DNA of 25,081 nucleotides from an uncultured Clostridia bacterium (GCA_937895465.1 CALAYY010000162.1:1-25081), one strand, 5' to 3'. Numbered from the stretch's first letter, positions 17,072 through 23,888 are shown. Translations and numbers: made by a program. The notes: generated by a model not told the origin, from the letters alone.

Positions 17072-19369
17072 TTATTGCTCGTTATTTTTTAATGCTTCGC
17101 CGATAGGGACTTTATTAATCTTTTTTGAAGCTAATAATCTGGATACACCATAAACAGTGCCTGCTACAACAAAAGCAATTAAGGCAGTCAGCCATGAGAT
17201 ATAAGGATTGACCAGTACATTCATACCTTGAGTAAATTGATTGAGGATATATCCTACAAACCATAAGTCAAGAGGATAGGACAATATAAATCCGGCGGCG
17301 GCAAAGAGTATTCCGCCGTTTAGGATAAGTCCGTTTACTTGTTTGGAAGAATATCCAAACATCTTAAAAAGAGCTATATTATATTTATTTTCTTCTAGTA
17401 TCAGATCTACCACAATATGCACCAAAATTATAGCAACCAAAATAGCCGAAATTCCTATTATCAAAATAGCTGCAATAAGTGCGCCTGTAACCTGATCTAT
17501 AGTTTTCATCATATAGTCATAGATATCTGTATAAGCTGTGTTTTGCATTCCATCCAAAAGCTTATCACTTATTACTACATTATATATATTATCTATATTG
17601 CCTATCTTTTCGCCGTACAGTTTGTTGTATTCTTCAATCAATAATTCTTTGGGGAAAAATATCACATCACCCAAGACATAGTCAGTTGTAATCTCAACCT
17701 TATACTCCCAATCCTCAAAATCTAAGCCCTTATGAATTATTTTTATTGTGTCGCCCTGGTTAATATTTAGATGCTTAGCCGCAGAATACGAAACAGCCAT
17801 TTTTGAATAGTCAACAGGCTTTTTTGTCTGTCTGTCATTTTGCATTATGCTTTTTGAATCTCTATCCATAAAGCGTATTGAGGTTTTTAGATAATTATCA
17901 TTATTATAAACCAAAGCCAAGGATTCAAAATAATTCTCGCCCATGCTGTTTTTTCCGTATTGAATATCGCTTCCATAACTATATATGTGCTGATAATTAT
18001 AGGTGTTTTTTATGGTGGTATCTATATTGTTAATCGAATCCAATATCCCAAGCCCCAACATCAAAAGCATGCCCGATATAACCATACCCAAAAACAAAAT
18101 AAAATGCCGTCCAAAATTCCGCAAAATATCTCTTATAAAAAACTTTGTCCTAAAATTGAGCTTATCAATTTTGGCGGCTTTTTCTATTTTGGATACCTTT
18201 GCCCGTCTGCCCTGTCCACGCATGAGATTTAGAGGCGGTTGCCTTAGTGCGTGTATTGTAACAAAAAAGGTTACAGGCAATATCGCCAAAAATGCAATAG
18301 AAAATATAATAAGCATATCAATAGGATTGTAGGTGTATATGATTAACGGAAGATTGTATCTGGTTATTTCAATCAAAGATACAGCACGGGCTAACGAAAA
18401 GCCCAAAAGTCCGCCCACTATTGTTCCCAAGCTTACAAGCAAAAACGGCAAAAACATATAATGAATAAGCAATTCTTTTTTTCTGTAGCCTAGTGCATAG
18501 AACGTTCCCATTATATTTTCTTCGCCGATTAATTGGCGGTTAAGTATTATTGCCAGCATAAAAGATGCCACAAGCAAAATAAAGATCGGCAATATCTGAC
18601 CTATCTGAATAAAGCCTGAAATATCGCCTTTGGCTCCTGCGGTACGCCCATTAAGCTCACGTTCCAGCCAGTTAATCGTATTATAGCCCTTTGACATAAG
18701 TGCATTATTAAAGTCTTTAAAAATTTTTTCCTTTTGCTCTATATTAAGTCCGCTTTGCAATTTTGCCAGATACTCTGTTTTATAGGTAGGTGTCCAATTT
18801 GATATATCTGAGGTCAATACAAGCCCAAAAACATCTGATTGATTGATTACATTACTCTCACTATAAGAGACTGTAATATAATCGGGCAGTGTAAAAAAAC
18901 CTGTGACTTTAGCATGCTTATTATTAATGGAAAGAGTATCACCAATAGAAATATTATGATAATCTGCAAAACTTCTGTCTATAAGCACTTCATTTTGGTT
19001 TTTCGGAACAATGCCTTCTAATAATTGATAGGTGTTGAGTGTGTCCGTTTTTTGAAAAACTCGCAAAGTAACGCCGTCAGTTTTTATATCCATATAATAT
19101 CTTTGTTCGACGGTGTCAAAATATTGCTCCAAAATGTACTTATCGCTTTCATCTAAGCCGTTAGTCTTCTGGGCATTGACAACTTCAAAAGACACATCTG
19201 CAAGGCTGTTGTTGACCCAAAAATCATCCAGACTTTTTTGGATGCTGTAGCCGCTTGTACGAAATGCGGTAAAGAGCGCACTTGAAAGGATTATCAAAAT
19301 TAGTGCGCCTAGATATCTAATCTTATTAAATCTAATCGTCCTTAATGACTTCAAAAAAAGCAATTTCAT
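17072..19369 (-). CDS. ABC transporter permease, FtsX/MacB-type, duplicated
   Basis: A 765-residue permease with eight predicted transmembrane helices in two FtsX-like blocks. An N-terminal helix (about 19-37) precedes a ~220-residue extracytoplasmic domain, with three helices at about 256-277, 303-328 and 349-374. A second helix near 422-445, another external domain and three C-terminal helices complete it. The loop GTFYALGYRKKELLIHY and its counterpart IALFKMFGYSSKQVNGLIL are the coupling segments that meet the ATPase. This architecture is typical of exporters of lipids, peptides or bacitracin-like antibiotics, or of mechanotransmission pumps; the substrate cannot be read here. The ATPase gene ends three bases upstream. 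No two-component system is adjacent. Confidence 0.88.
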   Translation of the reverse strand: MKLLFLKSLRTIRFNKIRYLGALILIILSSALFTAFRTSGYSIQKSLDDFWVNNSLADVSFEVVNAQKTNGLDESDKYILEQYFDTVEQRYYMDIKTDGVTLRVFQKTDTLNTYQLLEGIVPKNQNEVLIDRSFADYHNISIGDTLSINNKHAKVTGFFTLPDYITVSYSESNVINQSDVFGLVLTSDISNWTPTYKTEYLAKLQSGLNIEQKEKIFKDFNNALMSKGYNTINWLERELNGRTAGAKGDISGFIQIGQILPIFILLVASFMLAIILNRQLIGEENIMGTFYALGYRKKELLIHYMFLPFLLVSLGTIVGGLLGFSLARAVSLIEITRYNLPLIIYTYNPIDMLIIFSIAFLAILPVTFFVTIHALRQPPLNLMRGQGRRAKVSKIEKAAKIDKLNFRTKFFIRDILRNFGRHFILFLGMVISGMLLMLGLGILDSINNIDTTIKNTYNYQHIYSYGSDIQYGKNSMGENYFESLALVYNNDNYLKTSIRFMDRDSKSIMQNDRQTKKPVDYSKMAVSYSAAKHLNINQGDTIKIIHKGLDFEDWEYKVEITTDYVLGDVIFFPKELLIEEYNKLYGEKIGNIDNIYNVVISDKLLDGMQNTAYTDIYDYMMKTIDQVTGALIAAILIIGISAILVAIILVHIVVDLILEENKYNIALFKMFGYSSKQVNGLILNGGILFAAAGFILSYPLDLWFVGYILNQFTQGMNVLVNPYISWLTALIAFVVAGTVYGVSRLLASKKINKVPIGEALKNNEQ

Positions 19370-19372
19370 ATC

Positions 19373-20083
19373 TTACCACTCTAATTGAGCTGCTTGCAAA
19401 ATCTGAGTGTTTTGTTCGTTTTTGACTATCTCACCATTTTTTAACATTACAATACGGTCTGCCATTTTGGCTATTTCGCTGTTATGTGTAACCAGCAATA
19501 CTGTTGTATTGTACTTTTTGTTGATATCTCTTAACAGCTTCAAAACTTCTATAGAATTTTCAAAATCCAGAGCGCCTGTAGGCTCGTCGCATATTAGAAG
19601 TTTAGCGTTTTTTACTATTGCTCTTGCTATAGCGACACGCTGCTGCTGACCTCCGCTTAGCTTAGACGGAAACTTGTTTTTTTGGTCAAGTATTCCAACG
19701 CCGTTTAGCACTTCATCAATATCAAGCGGATTATGTGCTATATGTGATGCCACTTCAACATTTTCTTTTATGGTAAGAGAGGGTATAAGATTATAAAATT
19801 GAAAGACTATTCCGATGTTTTTTCGGCGAAATTCGGTAAGTGCTTTATCCTTTAGCTTAGTAATAGCTGTGTCCATTATTTCAACATTGCCCGAAGTCGC
19901 CCTGTCTATTCCGCCTATGATATTCATAAGAGTGGATTTACCTGAGCCTGACGGTCCCAATATAACGCAAAACTCGCCCTCTTGGATTTCTAAGTTAATT
20001 TTTTTGAGTGCAAAAAAGTCCTGTTCTCCTGAGCGGTAAATTTTGACAAGCTCTGATATCCTTAATAATATATTCTTATCCAT
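19373..20083 (-). CDS. ABC transporter ATP-binding protein (MacB/LolD type)
   Basis: The nucleotide-binding subunit that powers the adjacent FtsX-type permease. It shows Walker A GPSGSGKST, the Q-loop segment FQFYNLIPSLT, signature LSGGQQQR, Walker B LLICDEPTGALD and the switch histidine in LLVTHN. The chosen start, ATG 20083 (MDKNILL), gives 236 residues, the usual size. A TTG twenty codons upstream would add an atypical basic leader. The ribosome-binding site is poor (GGAAAA somewhat distant). Three bases separate its stop from the permease start, so the two are co-transcribed and probably translationally coupled. Confidence 0.93.
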   Translation of the reverse strand: MDKNILLRISELVKIYRSGEQDFFALKKINLEIQEGEFCVILGPSGSGKSTLMNIIGGIDRATSGNVEIMDTAITKLKDKALTEFRRKNIGIVFQFYNLIPSLTIKENVEVASHIAHNPLDIDEVLNGVGILDQKNKFPSKLSGGQQQRVAIARAIVKNAKLLICDEPTGALDFENSIEVLKLLRDINKKYNTTVLLVTHNSEIAKMADRIVMLKNGEIVKNEQNTQILQAAQLEW

Positions 20084-20191
20084 AATATTAGTATATTTTC
20101 CAATTTTTACAATTAAATGTCGTTTGTAACTCAAGTCGTTCAATTTTCATAAGTAAAAGGTATAATAAGCACTAATTTTATCAAAATTTGC

Positions 20192-20220
20192 TTTTATTTG
20201 TCTAACTAATTTGTTATAAT
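20192..20220 (+). promoter_or_regulatory. Promoter of the unassigned 200-residue gene
   Basis: A perfect TATAAT at 20215-20220 with a weak -35 (TTTTAT, 20192-20197) at 17 bp lies 33 bp upstream of the ATG. AAAAGG at 20241-20246 is the ribosome-binding site. Confidence 0.5.
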
Positions 20221-20253
20221 ATCATTCATAATACAAGCAAAAAAGGTCATGAT

Positions 20254-20856
20254 ATGAACACCAAGCTGATCAGATATTACGATAAAATATTTGAATTTGG
20301 GCGTGTTGACCCATTGGCTGAGCCTGATAAGGTGTATGATTTTTTTGATTTTTTGCTTGAATATAACTTTGAACTAGCAGGCGAAATATGGGAATATCTC
20401 TTAGAGTCCAAAAAAACCGCTTTGCAAAGCTCACAGGTAATAATATCGCTCGTTGATAAGGTGTTGATATTATTTTCCCAAAAGTCTGAGCAAAAGACCG
20501 CTAAGCTTTTGAACGAAAACACTGTTATAAGAACAGCCGTATATCAGTTATCAGCTGATGCGGATAATGAGTTTAATCTGTCGGTTATATGCAACATCTT
20601 GCTTAGCAGCAAGATAGAATCAAGCGAAGAATTTTTGAAAGCGTTGCAAAAAAACACGGCAATGTCAGGCGGTTTCGCTGGCGCAATGAGACAAATTGTG
20701 GATAATGTGATTGACTCTTTAAGGATAAAAGCAGCCGAAAAAAACACACCAGTAAAAATGCAAAAAAAACTAGCAGCATTATTGATGAATTATATATCCA
20801 AGACCAAAGGCGCACACAAAGCAATCTTAACTCAAAAAATAAAAGAAGTGACCTAA
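20254..20856 (+). CDS. Unassigned helical cytosolic protein
   Basis: I do not recognise this 200-residue protein. It has no signal peptide or membrane helix. The sequence reads as almost entirely helical, with an acidic, aromatic-rich first third (YDFFDFLLEYNFELAGEIWEYLLE), a polar middle, and a lysine-rich C-terminus (KMQKKLAALLMNYISKTKGAHK). It has its own promoter and ribosome-binding site upstream and a strong terminator downstream, so it is a single-gene unit. It lies divergent from the ABC pair and convergent with the rpsR operon. The regular helix spacing would fit a helical-repeat or scaffold fold, but no function is proposed. Confidence 0.75.
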   Translation: MNTKLIRYYDKIFEFGRVDPLAEPDKVYDFFDFLLEYNFELAGEIWEYLLESKKTALQSSQVIISLVDKVLILFSQKSEQKTAKLLNENTVIRTAVYQLSADADNEFNLSVICNILLSSKIESSEEFLKALQKNTAMSGGFAGAMRQIVDNVIDSLRIKAAEKNTPVKMQKKLAALLMNYISKTKGAHKAILTQKIKEVT

Positions 20857-20890
20857 AACAGCTTATTATCTAACCCCTCATAAATTCTAA

Positions 20891-20931
20891 AAAGACAAAG
20901 CCCGTTTTTATTAACGGGCTTTGTCTTTTTT
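20891..20931. terminator. Strong intrinsic terminator, probably bidirectional
   Basis: A perfect 16-bp stem, AAAGACAAAGCCCGTT (20891-20906) with AACGGGCTTTGTCTTT (20913-20928), encloses a six-base loop. It is followed by TTTTT on the plus strand and by GTCTTTTTAG on the minus strand. Confidence 0.95.
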
Positions 20932-20991
20932 TGTATCAATTAAAACTACGTTTTGATTGAAGTTATGATTAAAATAACTATTAAAAAAATA

Positions 20992-21022
20992 AAAGAAGCG
21001 AAAAAATAATTTTCGCTTCTTT
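20992..21022 (-). terminator. Terminator of the rpsF-ssb-rpsR operon
   Basis: AAAGAAGCGAAAA (20992-21004) pairs with TTTTCGCTTCTTT (21010-21022) around AATAA, a 13-bp stem. The minus strand then runs into ATTTTTTTAAT. It sits 18 bp after the rpsR stop. Confidence 0.88.
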
Positions 21023-21039
21023 ATTTTTGTTATTAACAA

Positions 21040-21309
21040 TTAGTCAGCTTTAAAAGGCAGCAATGCAATCTCTCTTGAGCGCTTTATAGCTTCTGCAAGC
21101 TCACGCTGATGCTTAGCACATGTGCCGGTATTACGCTTAGGCAAAATCTTGCCTTTTTCAGTAATAAACTTTCTAAGATGAGCTGTATCCTTATAGTCTA
21201 TTGCCACCTTTTCTGCACAGAATATGCATACTTTCTTTTTGGGTGCTCTATAAGGTCTTTTTACAACTTTTTCGTCCGTATTCTTTACATATTTTTTCTT
21301 TTCTTCCAT
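21040..21309 (-). CDS. rpsR: Ribosomal protein bS18
   Basis: Small-subunit protein that pairs with bS6 on the 16S platform. The 89-residue sequence has a basic N-terminal tail, KVCIFCAEK, the conserved IDYKD..HLRKFITEKGKILPKRNTGTCAKHQRELAEAIKRSR core and a short hydrophobic end. The cysteines CIFC with the later CAKH suggest the zinc-binding form of S18. It is the last gene of the rpsF-ssb-rpsR operon, 15 bp after ssb, with its terminator close behind. Confidence 0.97.
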   Translation of the reverse strand: MEEKKKYVKNTDEKVVKRPYRAPKKKVCIFCAEKVAIDYKDTAHLRKFITEKGKILPKRNTGTCAKHQRELAEAIKRSREIALLPFKAD

Positions 21310-21324
21310 TTTGAATCTCCTATA

Positions 21325-21723
21325 CTAAAAGGGCAAGTCGTCGTCTTCAATAGGCGGCGCATCTTTTATACTCTTTTTTGGGGTATGATCGTCATACGAA
21401 TTATCAGATGACTTCGGTGTCAAAAACTCAACATCTTCAGCCACAACATCAGTAGCATACTTTTTGATGCCGTCCTGCTCATAAGACCGTGTTTGCAGAT
21501 ATCCGCTAACCCCTATCTTAGAGCCTTTTTTGAGATACTTATGACAGTTTTCAGCAAGTCCTCTCCAAGCAGTGATATTAAAAAAATCTGCCTGTCTCTC
21601 GCCATCAGCATTGACAAAATTGCGGTTAACGGCTATGGACATACGGCATAAAGCAATACCGCCCGAGGTCTGACTAAGTTCGGGATCACGTGTAAGGTTT
21701 CCGATTAATATTACTTTGTTCAT
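21325..21723 (-). CDS. ssb: Single-stranded DNA-binding protein
   Basis: Binds and protects single-stranded DNA in replication and repair and recruits partner enzymes through its acidic tail. The 132-residue protein begins with the OB-fold signature MNKVILIGNLTRDPEL, then ADFFNITAWRGLAENCHKYLKKGSKIGVSGYLQTRSY. It ends in the interaction tip DDDLPF. The linker between fold and tail is short (about 25 residues), so this is a compact SSB compared with the ~170-residue B. subtilis protein. Its place between rpsF and rpsR is the common Firmicutes arrangement. Confidence 0.97.
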   Translation of the reverse strand: MNKVILIGNLTRDPELSQTSGGIALCRMSIAVNRNFVNADGERQADFFNITAWRGLAENCHKYLKKGSKIGVSGYLQTRSYEQDGIKKYATDVVAEDVEFLTPKSSDNSYDDHTPKKSIKDAPPIEDDDLPF

Positions 21724-21735
21724 AATAATAACCCC

Positions 21736-22020
21736 TTAATCCTGTTTTACTATTATGTGTCTTAAAACTTCGTCGGAAATATTCATTTGGCGTGTGATTT
21801 CTGCGGGTAACTCGGCTGTGCCAGAAATATTCATAAGCACATAAAACCCATCGTTTTTAAACTTAATAGGATAAGCAAGTCTTCTTACGCCCCATTTGTC
21901 TAGCTTGTCAACAGTACCGCCTGCTGTTGTTACAATAGAAGAAAATTTTTCGATAGCGGCATCTTTTTGTGCATCGTCAATCTGAGTTGACAAAATGTAA
22001 AGCACTTCGTATTTGTTCAA
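21736..22020 (-). CDS. rpsF: Ribosomal protein bS6
   Basis: Small-subunit protein that binds 16S rRNA as a heterodimer with bS18. The best start is the TTG at 22020, preceded by a near-perfect Shine-Dalgarno GGGAGGTG six bases away. This gives 94 residues beginning with KYEVLYILSTQID, the normal bS6 size. An upstream ATG at 22098 would add 26 unrelated residues, lie against the tRNA-Val 3' end and leave the strong ribosome-binding site unused. The conserved DKWGVRRLAYPIKFKNDGFYVLMNI core is present. A candidate S6:S18 leader hairpin lies just upstream. Confidence 0.95.
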   Translation of the reverse strand: MNKYEVLYILSTQIDDAQKDAAIEKFSSIVTTAGGTVDKLDKWGVRRLAYPIKFKNDGFYVLMNISGTAELPAEITRQMNISDEVLRHIIVKQD

Positions 22021-22029
22021 TTCTTTCAC

Positions 22030-22086
22030 CTCCCGGTCAATTTCGGCTTTGCTTGTTGAACGACTGCAAAGCAAGGTTAATAAATT
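22030..22086 (-). ncRNA. Candidate S6:S18 autoregulatory leader of rpsF
   Basis: In the rpsF leader RNA an apical stem GCUUUGC/GCAAAGC (22072-22066 with 22052-22046) is closed by a lower AAUUU/AAAUU helix (22086-22082 with 22043-22039). An unpaired CCG (22046-22044, if the last pair opens) separates the two helices. Known S6:S18 leaders have a CCG in a bulge between two helices just upstream of rpsF. The ribosome-binding site GGGAGG follows at once. The lower helix is weak and AT-only. Confidence 0.45.
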
Positions 22087-22098
22087 TTCGGCTGTCAA

Positions 22099-22174
22099 TG
22101 GTGGGAGCTACAGGGATCGAACCTGTGACCCTCTGCTTGTAAGGCAGATGCTCTCCCAGCTGAGCTAAGCTCCC
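22099..22174 (-). tRNA. tRNA-Val (anticodon UAC), CCA encoded
   Basis: The minus strand folds as a cloverleaf: acceptor GGGAGCT/AGCTCCC, anticodon arm TCTGC-CTTACAA-GCAGA with anticodon TAC, T-arm ACAGG-TTCGATC-CCTGT, discriminator A and encoded CCA (22101-22099). It is flanked by a perfect 10-bp inverted repeat, CGGCTGTCAA (22189-22180 on the minus strand) and TTGACAGCCG (22098-22089), which could pair outside the acceptor stem in the precursor. Confidence 0.97.
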
Positions 22175-22197
22175 GTATTTTGACAGCCGTATAATAA

Positions 22198-22272
22198 TGG
22201 TGACCCCAAGGAGGCTCGAACTCCTGTTACCGCCGTGAAAGGGCGATGTCTTAACCACTTGACCATGGGGCC
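22198..22272 (-). tRNA. tRNA-Glu (anticodon UUC), CCA encoded
   Basis: Acceptor GGCCCCA/TGGGGTC with a G-T second pair, anticodon arm TCGCC-CTTTCAC-GGCGG with anticodon TTC, T-arm AGGAG-TTCGAGC-CTCCT, discriminator A and encoded CCA. It lies 23 bp upstream of tRNA-Val and four bases after tRNA-Met, so the three form one transcript. Confidence 0.97.
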
Positions 22273-22276
22273 GTAT

Positions 22277-22353
22277 TGGTAGCGGCAGACGGACTCGAAC
22301 CATCGACCTGTCGGGTATGAACCGAACGCTCTAGCCAACTGAGCTATGCCGCC
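22277..22353 (-). tRNA. tRNA-Met, elongator (anticodon CAU), CCA encoded
   Basis: Acceptor GGCGGCA pairs with TGCCGCT through a G-T first pair, and the anticodon arm TTCGG-TTCATAC-CCGAC carries CAT. It lacks the unpaired C1 and the three consecutive G-C pairs of the initiator, so it is the elongator. It is the first gene of the tRNA/rpsF transcript. Confidence 0.93.
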
Positions 22354-22401
22354 GCAAAATTGTATTTTGTTTTTGATGTCCGTTAGAAATTAAGCTTTAT
22401 T

Positions 22402-22430
22402 ATTATATATTATTACCTAAATCTTGTAAA
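22402..22430 (-). promoter_or_regulatory. Promoter of the tRNA-Met-Glu-Val cluster
   Basis: Minus-strand TTTACA (22430-22425), a 17-bp spacer and a perfect TATAAT (22407-22402) place the start near 22395, about 42 nt before the tRNA-Met 5' end. No separate promoter is obvious between tRNA-Val and rpsF, so the ribosomal operon may depend on this one. Confidence 0.75.
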
Positions 22431-22514
22431 GAGTTTTGTTGGGTTAAATTCTTGAAAATTTTAGTAAATCCAATATTTTTGGAGATGTTTAAGTTATAAA
22501 TACAATCTGACAGT

Positions 22515-22811
22515 TTATTTTATATCATTACCGTCATTATTATTTGGTTTTTCATCCGATTGCGAAGAATTCTCATCGTCTAGTAAGCTCCCGTCTTTTT
22601 TTACCTTTTTTATAGAATACATAATTGCAATCACAGGACCAATATAAAAGACAAACACAATCAAAACATTCCAGATTATAAAATTCTTTATAGTTATCTT
22701 GGCTTTGGACATTTTTACAAATGCAACCATAGAAAGCACATATTGCACCAAAACCGCCAAAGCTACTATTATTATCTTAGTGGGGCTTACCGCCGCCAAA
22801 ACTAAAGGCAT
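22515..22811 (-). CDS. Small two-helix membrane protein
   Basis: A 98-residue protein with two hydrophobic helices (about 11-33 and 44-66), then a basic stretch (SIKKVKKDG) and a long acidic, Asn-rich, disordered tail. The second helix, WNVLIVFVFYIGPVIAIMYSIKK, loosely resembles the PLDc_N-type membrane module, but this is not firm. The start is supported by GGAG eight bases upstream and by a strong extended -10 promoter. Function is unknown; the tail would lie in the cytosol if the positive-inside rule holds. Confidence 0.7.
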   Translation of the reverse strand: MPLVLAAVSPTKIIIVALAVLVQYVLSMVAFVKMSKAKITIKNFIIWNVLIVFVFYIGPVIAIMYSIKKVKKDGSLLDDENSSQSDEKPNNNDGNDIK

Positions 22812-22840
22812 CTTTTAGACTCCAAAAAAAACTTAAAATC

Positions 22841-22868
22841 ATTATAACAAAACTTTTCAGTTAGTCAA
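22841..22868 (-). promoter_or_regulatory. Promoter of the small membrane-protein gene
   Basis: Minus-strand TTGACT (22868-22863), a 16-bp spacer and TATAAT (22846-22841) preceded by TGT (extended -10) form a strong sigma-A-type promoter 29 bp before the ATG at 22811. Confidence 0.8.
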
Positions 22869-22924
22869 TGAATTTTAAAAGCCAAAAAAAAGTATTGCTA
22901 TTAATTGTTAATAAAAAGAACTTA

Positions 22925-23254
22925 TTAATCTTTAAAGTTTTTGATTATCGAAATTAAGGTTTCAAGCTGGCTTTCTGTTAGATTATTGATTTTTTTCTTT
23001 AACCCTTCTTGAATAAGCCTTTTTTCAAGTTCGCTTTTTTCTGATTTTGTATCTATGTCAAATCCAAACAAGGTATTCATATCAGTATTAAAATGTTCCG
23101 CAATTTCTTCTAATTTTTCTAGTCTTGGAATACTGCCGTTTTCCCAGTTAAAAACGGCATTAGGAGACACATTAAAGACTTCTGCCATGTCTTTTTGATT
23201 GTATCCCTTCTGTTCCCTTAATCTTTTAATTGCTTTTCCAAAATTACTTTTCAT
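22925..23254 (-). CDS. XRE-family helix-turn-helix regulator
   Basis: An N-terminal HTH_3 domain (about 5-60: FGKAIKRLREQKGYNQKDMAEVFNVSPNAVFNWENGSIPRLEKLEEIAEHF) is followed by a short, charged helical C-terminus (LTESQLETLISIIKNF), probably for dimerisation. This is the layout of phage-repressor-like or antitoxin-like regulators. ATG 23254 (MKSNFGKAIK, 109 residues) fits the family; ATG 23272 adds six residues but overlaps the likely -10 box. Neither has a clear ribosome-binding site. It is transcribed away from a 68-residue gene, and the shared intergenic region carries two palindromes, so it is probably autoregulated and controls that gene. Confidence 0.88.
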   Translation of the reverse strand: MKSNFGKAIKRLREQKGYNQKDMAEVFNVSPNAVFNWENGSIPRLEKLEEIAEHFNTDMNTLFGFDIDTKSEKSELEKRLIQEGLKKKINNLTESQLETLISIIKNFKD

Positions 23255-23270
23255 TTTAAGTAATTTTATC

Positions 23271-23320
23271 ATTAAAATTAGGTAAAATCTATTTGCAATT
23301 AGATTAAACTATGTTAAAAT
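23271..23320. promoter_or_regulatory. Divergent promoters sharing one palindromic -35 hexamer
   Basis: TTGCAA at 23293-23298 is its own reverse complement. To the right, a 16-bp spacer leads to TAAAAT (23315-23320) preceded by TGT. To the left, on the minus strand, a 16-bp spacer leads to TTTAAT (23276-23271). Both -10 boxes match the consensus at five of six positions. If both are used, RNA polymerase cannot occupy them at once. Confidence 0.5.
23287..23304. promoter_or_regulatory. Operator-like palindrome over the shared -35
   Basis: ATCTATTTGCAATTAGAT is an 18-bp palindrome with one mismatched base pair in the arms (positions 6 and 13), centred on TTGCAA. Its minus-strand half ATCTAATTGC recurs at 23339-23348 next to the second palindrome, as expected of a binding site for the adjacent XRE regulator. 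Confidence 0.6.
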
Positions 23321-23330
23321 TAATGATAAA

Positions 23331-23345
23331 TTAGATAATATCTAA
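23331..23345. promoter_or_regulatory. Second operator-like palindrome upstream of the 68-residue gene
   Basis: TTAGATAATATCTAA is a perfect 7-bp-arm palindrome around one base. It lies just past the predicted rightward start and before the ribosome-binding site (AAGGGG, 23355-23360). It shares the ATCTAATTGC half-site with the first palindrome about 35 bp away. Confidence 0.6.
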
Positions 23346-23367
23346 TTGCGACACAAGGGGAATAATA

Positions 23368-23574
23368 ATGTTAAGATTAAAAGATTTTTTAAAAGCTGTT
23401 GATGAAAACACTTTTTGCAAAATTACAGATATTAGCGGAAAGATACTATTAGAGCCATTAAGCATATTTGAATTATCAATTACAGGTGTCAAATACTTTG
23501 AATATCATATAATTCATTGTTATATCAGAAATAACCATCTTATTATTATGTTGGATTTAGATATAATAATATAG
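23368..23574 (+). CDS. Small protein divergent from the XRE regulator
   Basis: A 68-residue protein of unknown function with a good ribosome-binding site (AAGGGG eight bases upstream), a promoter and a terminator. The order LRLKDFLKAVDENTFCKITDISGKILL, a middle turn, then NNHLIIMLDLDIII suggests a small alpha/beta fold. It resembles a loose group of short phage- or element-associated Firmicutes proteins that begin with LRDLL..IDE and end in a hydrophobic strand. That resemblance is from memory and unverified. Its control by the neighbouring XRE protein is inferred from the shared palindromes. Confidence 0.7.
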   Translation: MLRLKDFLKAVDENTFCKITDISGKILLEPLSIFELSITGVKYFEYHIIHCYIRNNHLIIMLDLDIII

Positions 23575-23590
23575 AAAAGAAAAAAACAAA

Positions 23591-23620
23591 AAAGCCCTTG
23601 TGAAAAACACAAGGGCTTTT
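23591..23620. terminator. Bidirectional terminator between the 68-residue gene and tRNA-fMet
   Basis: AAAGCCCTTGTG (23591-23602) pairs perfectly with CACAAGGGCTTT (23608-23619) around AAAAA. The minus strand continues into a T-rich run (TTTTTTGTTTTTTTTC), making it a good terminator for the tRNA; on the plus strand it can end the small gene. Confidence 0.9.
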
Positions 23621-23625
23621 ATAAA

Positions 23626-23703
<78 letters not shown>

Positions 23704-23735
23704 ATATCAAGGCTGCCGTTTTTGACAGCTTTTAT

Positions 23736-23764
23736 ATTCTATTACTTATATTATGTTTTGTCAA
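23736..23764 (-). promoter_or_regulatory. Promoter of tRNA-fMet
   Basis: Minus-strand TTGACA (23764-23759), a 17-bp spacer and TAGAAT (23741-23736) put the start about 25 nt before the tRNA 5' end. The leader can form a short hairpin, GCTGTC/GGCAGC. Confidence 0.85.
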
Positions 23765-23888
23765 GGTATATTGACGCATTAAATTGGATTTTAAATGGCA
23801 ATATCTGTCTTTTGTTGTTTTGGGCAATAACACCTTGTTTTAATTTCTAATAATTTCATATATTAATAATGTTACGCATAAAAAACCT

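Noticed and set aside
17072..20083. Antibiotic-resistance module (BceAB-type with two-component system)
   Set aside because: The permease has two similar FtsX blocks of four helices in total eight, not the ten-helix BceB plan, and no sensor kinase or response regulator is adjacent.
22021..22098. N-terminal extension of bS6 from ATG 22098
   Set aside because: The added residues are not bS6-like, the ATG lies directly against the tRNA-Val CCA, and a strong ribosome-binding site serves the TTG at 22020.
22037..22303. Open minus-strand frame of 88 codons across tRNA-Glu and tRNA-Val
   Set aside because: It runs through two perfect tRNA genes and has no ribosome-binding site of its own.
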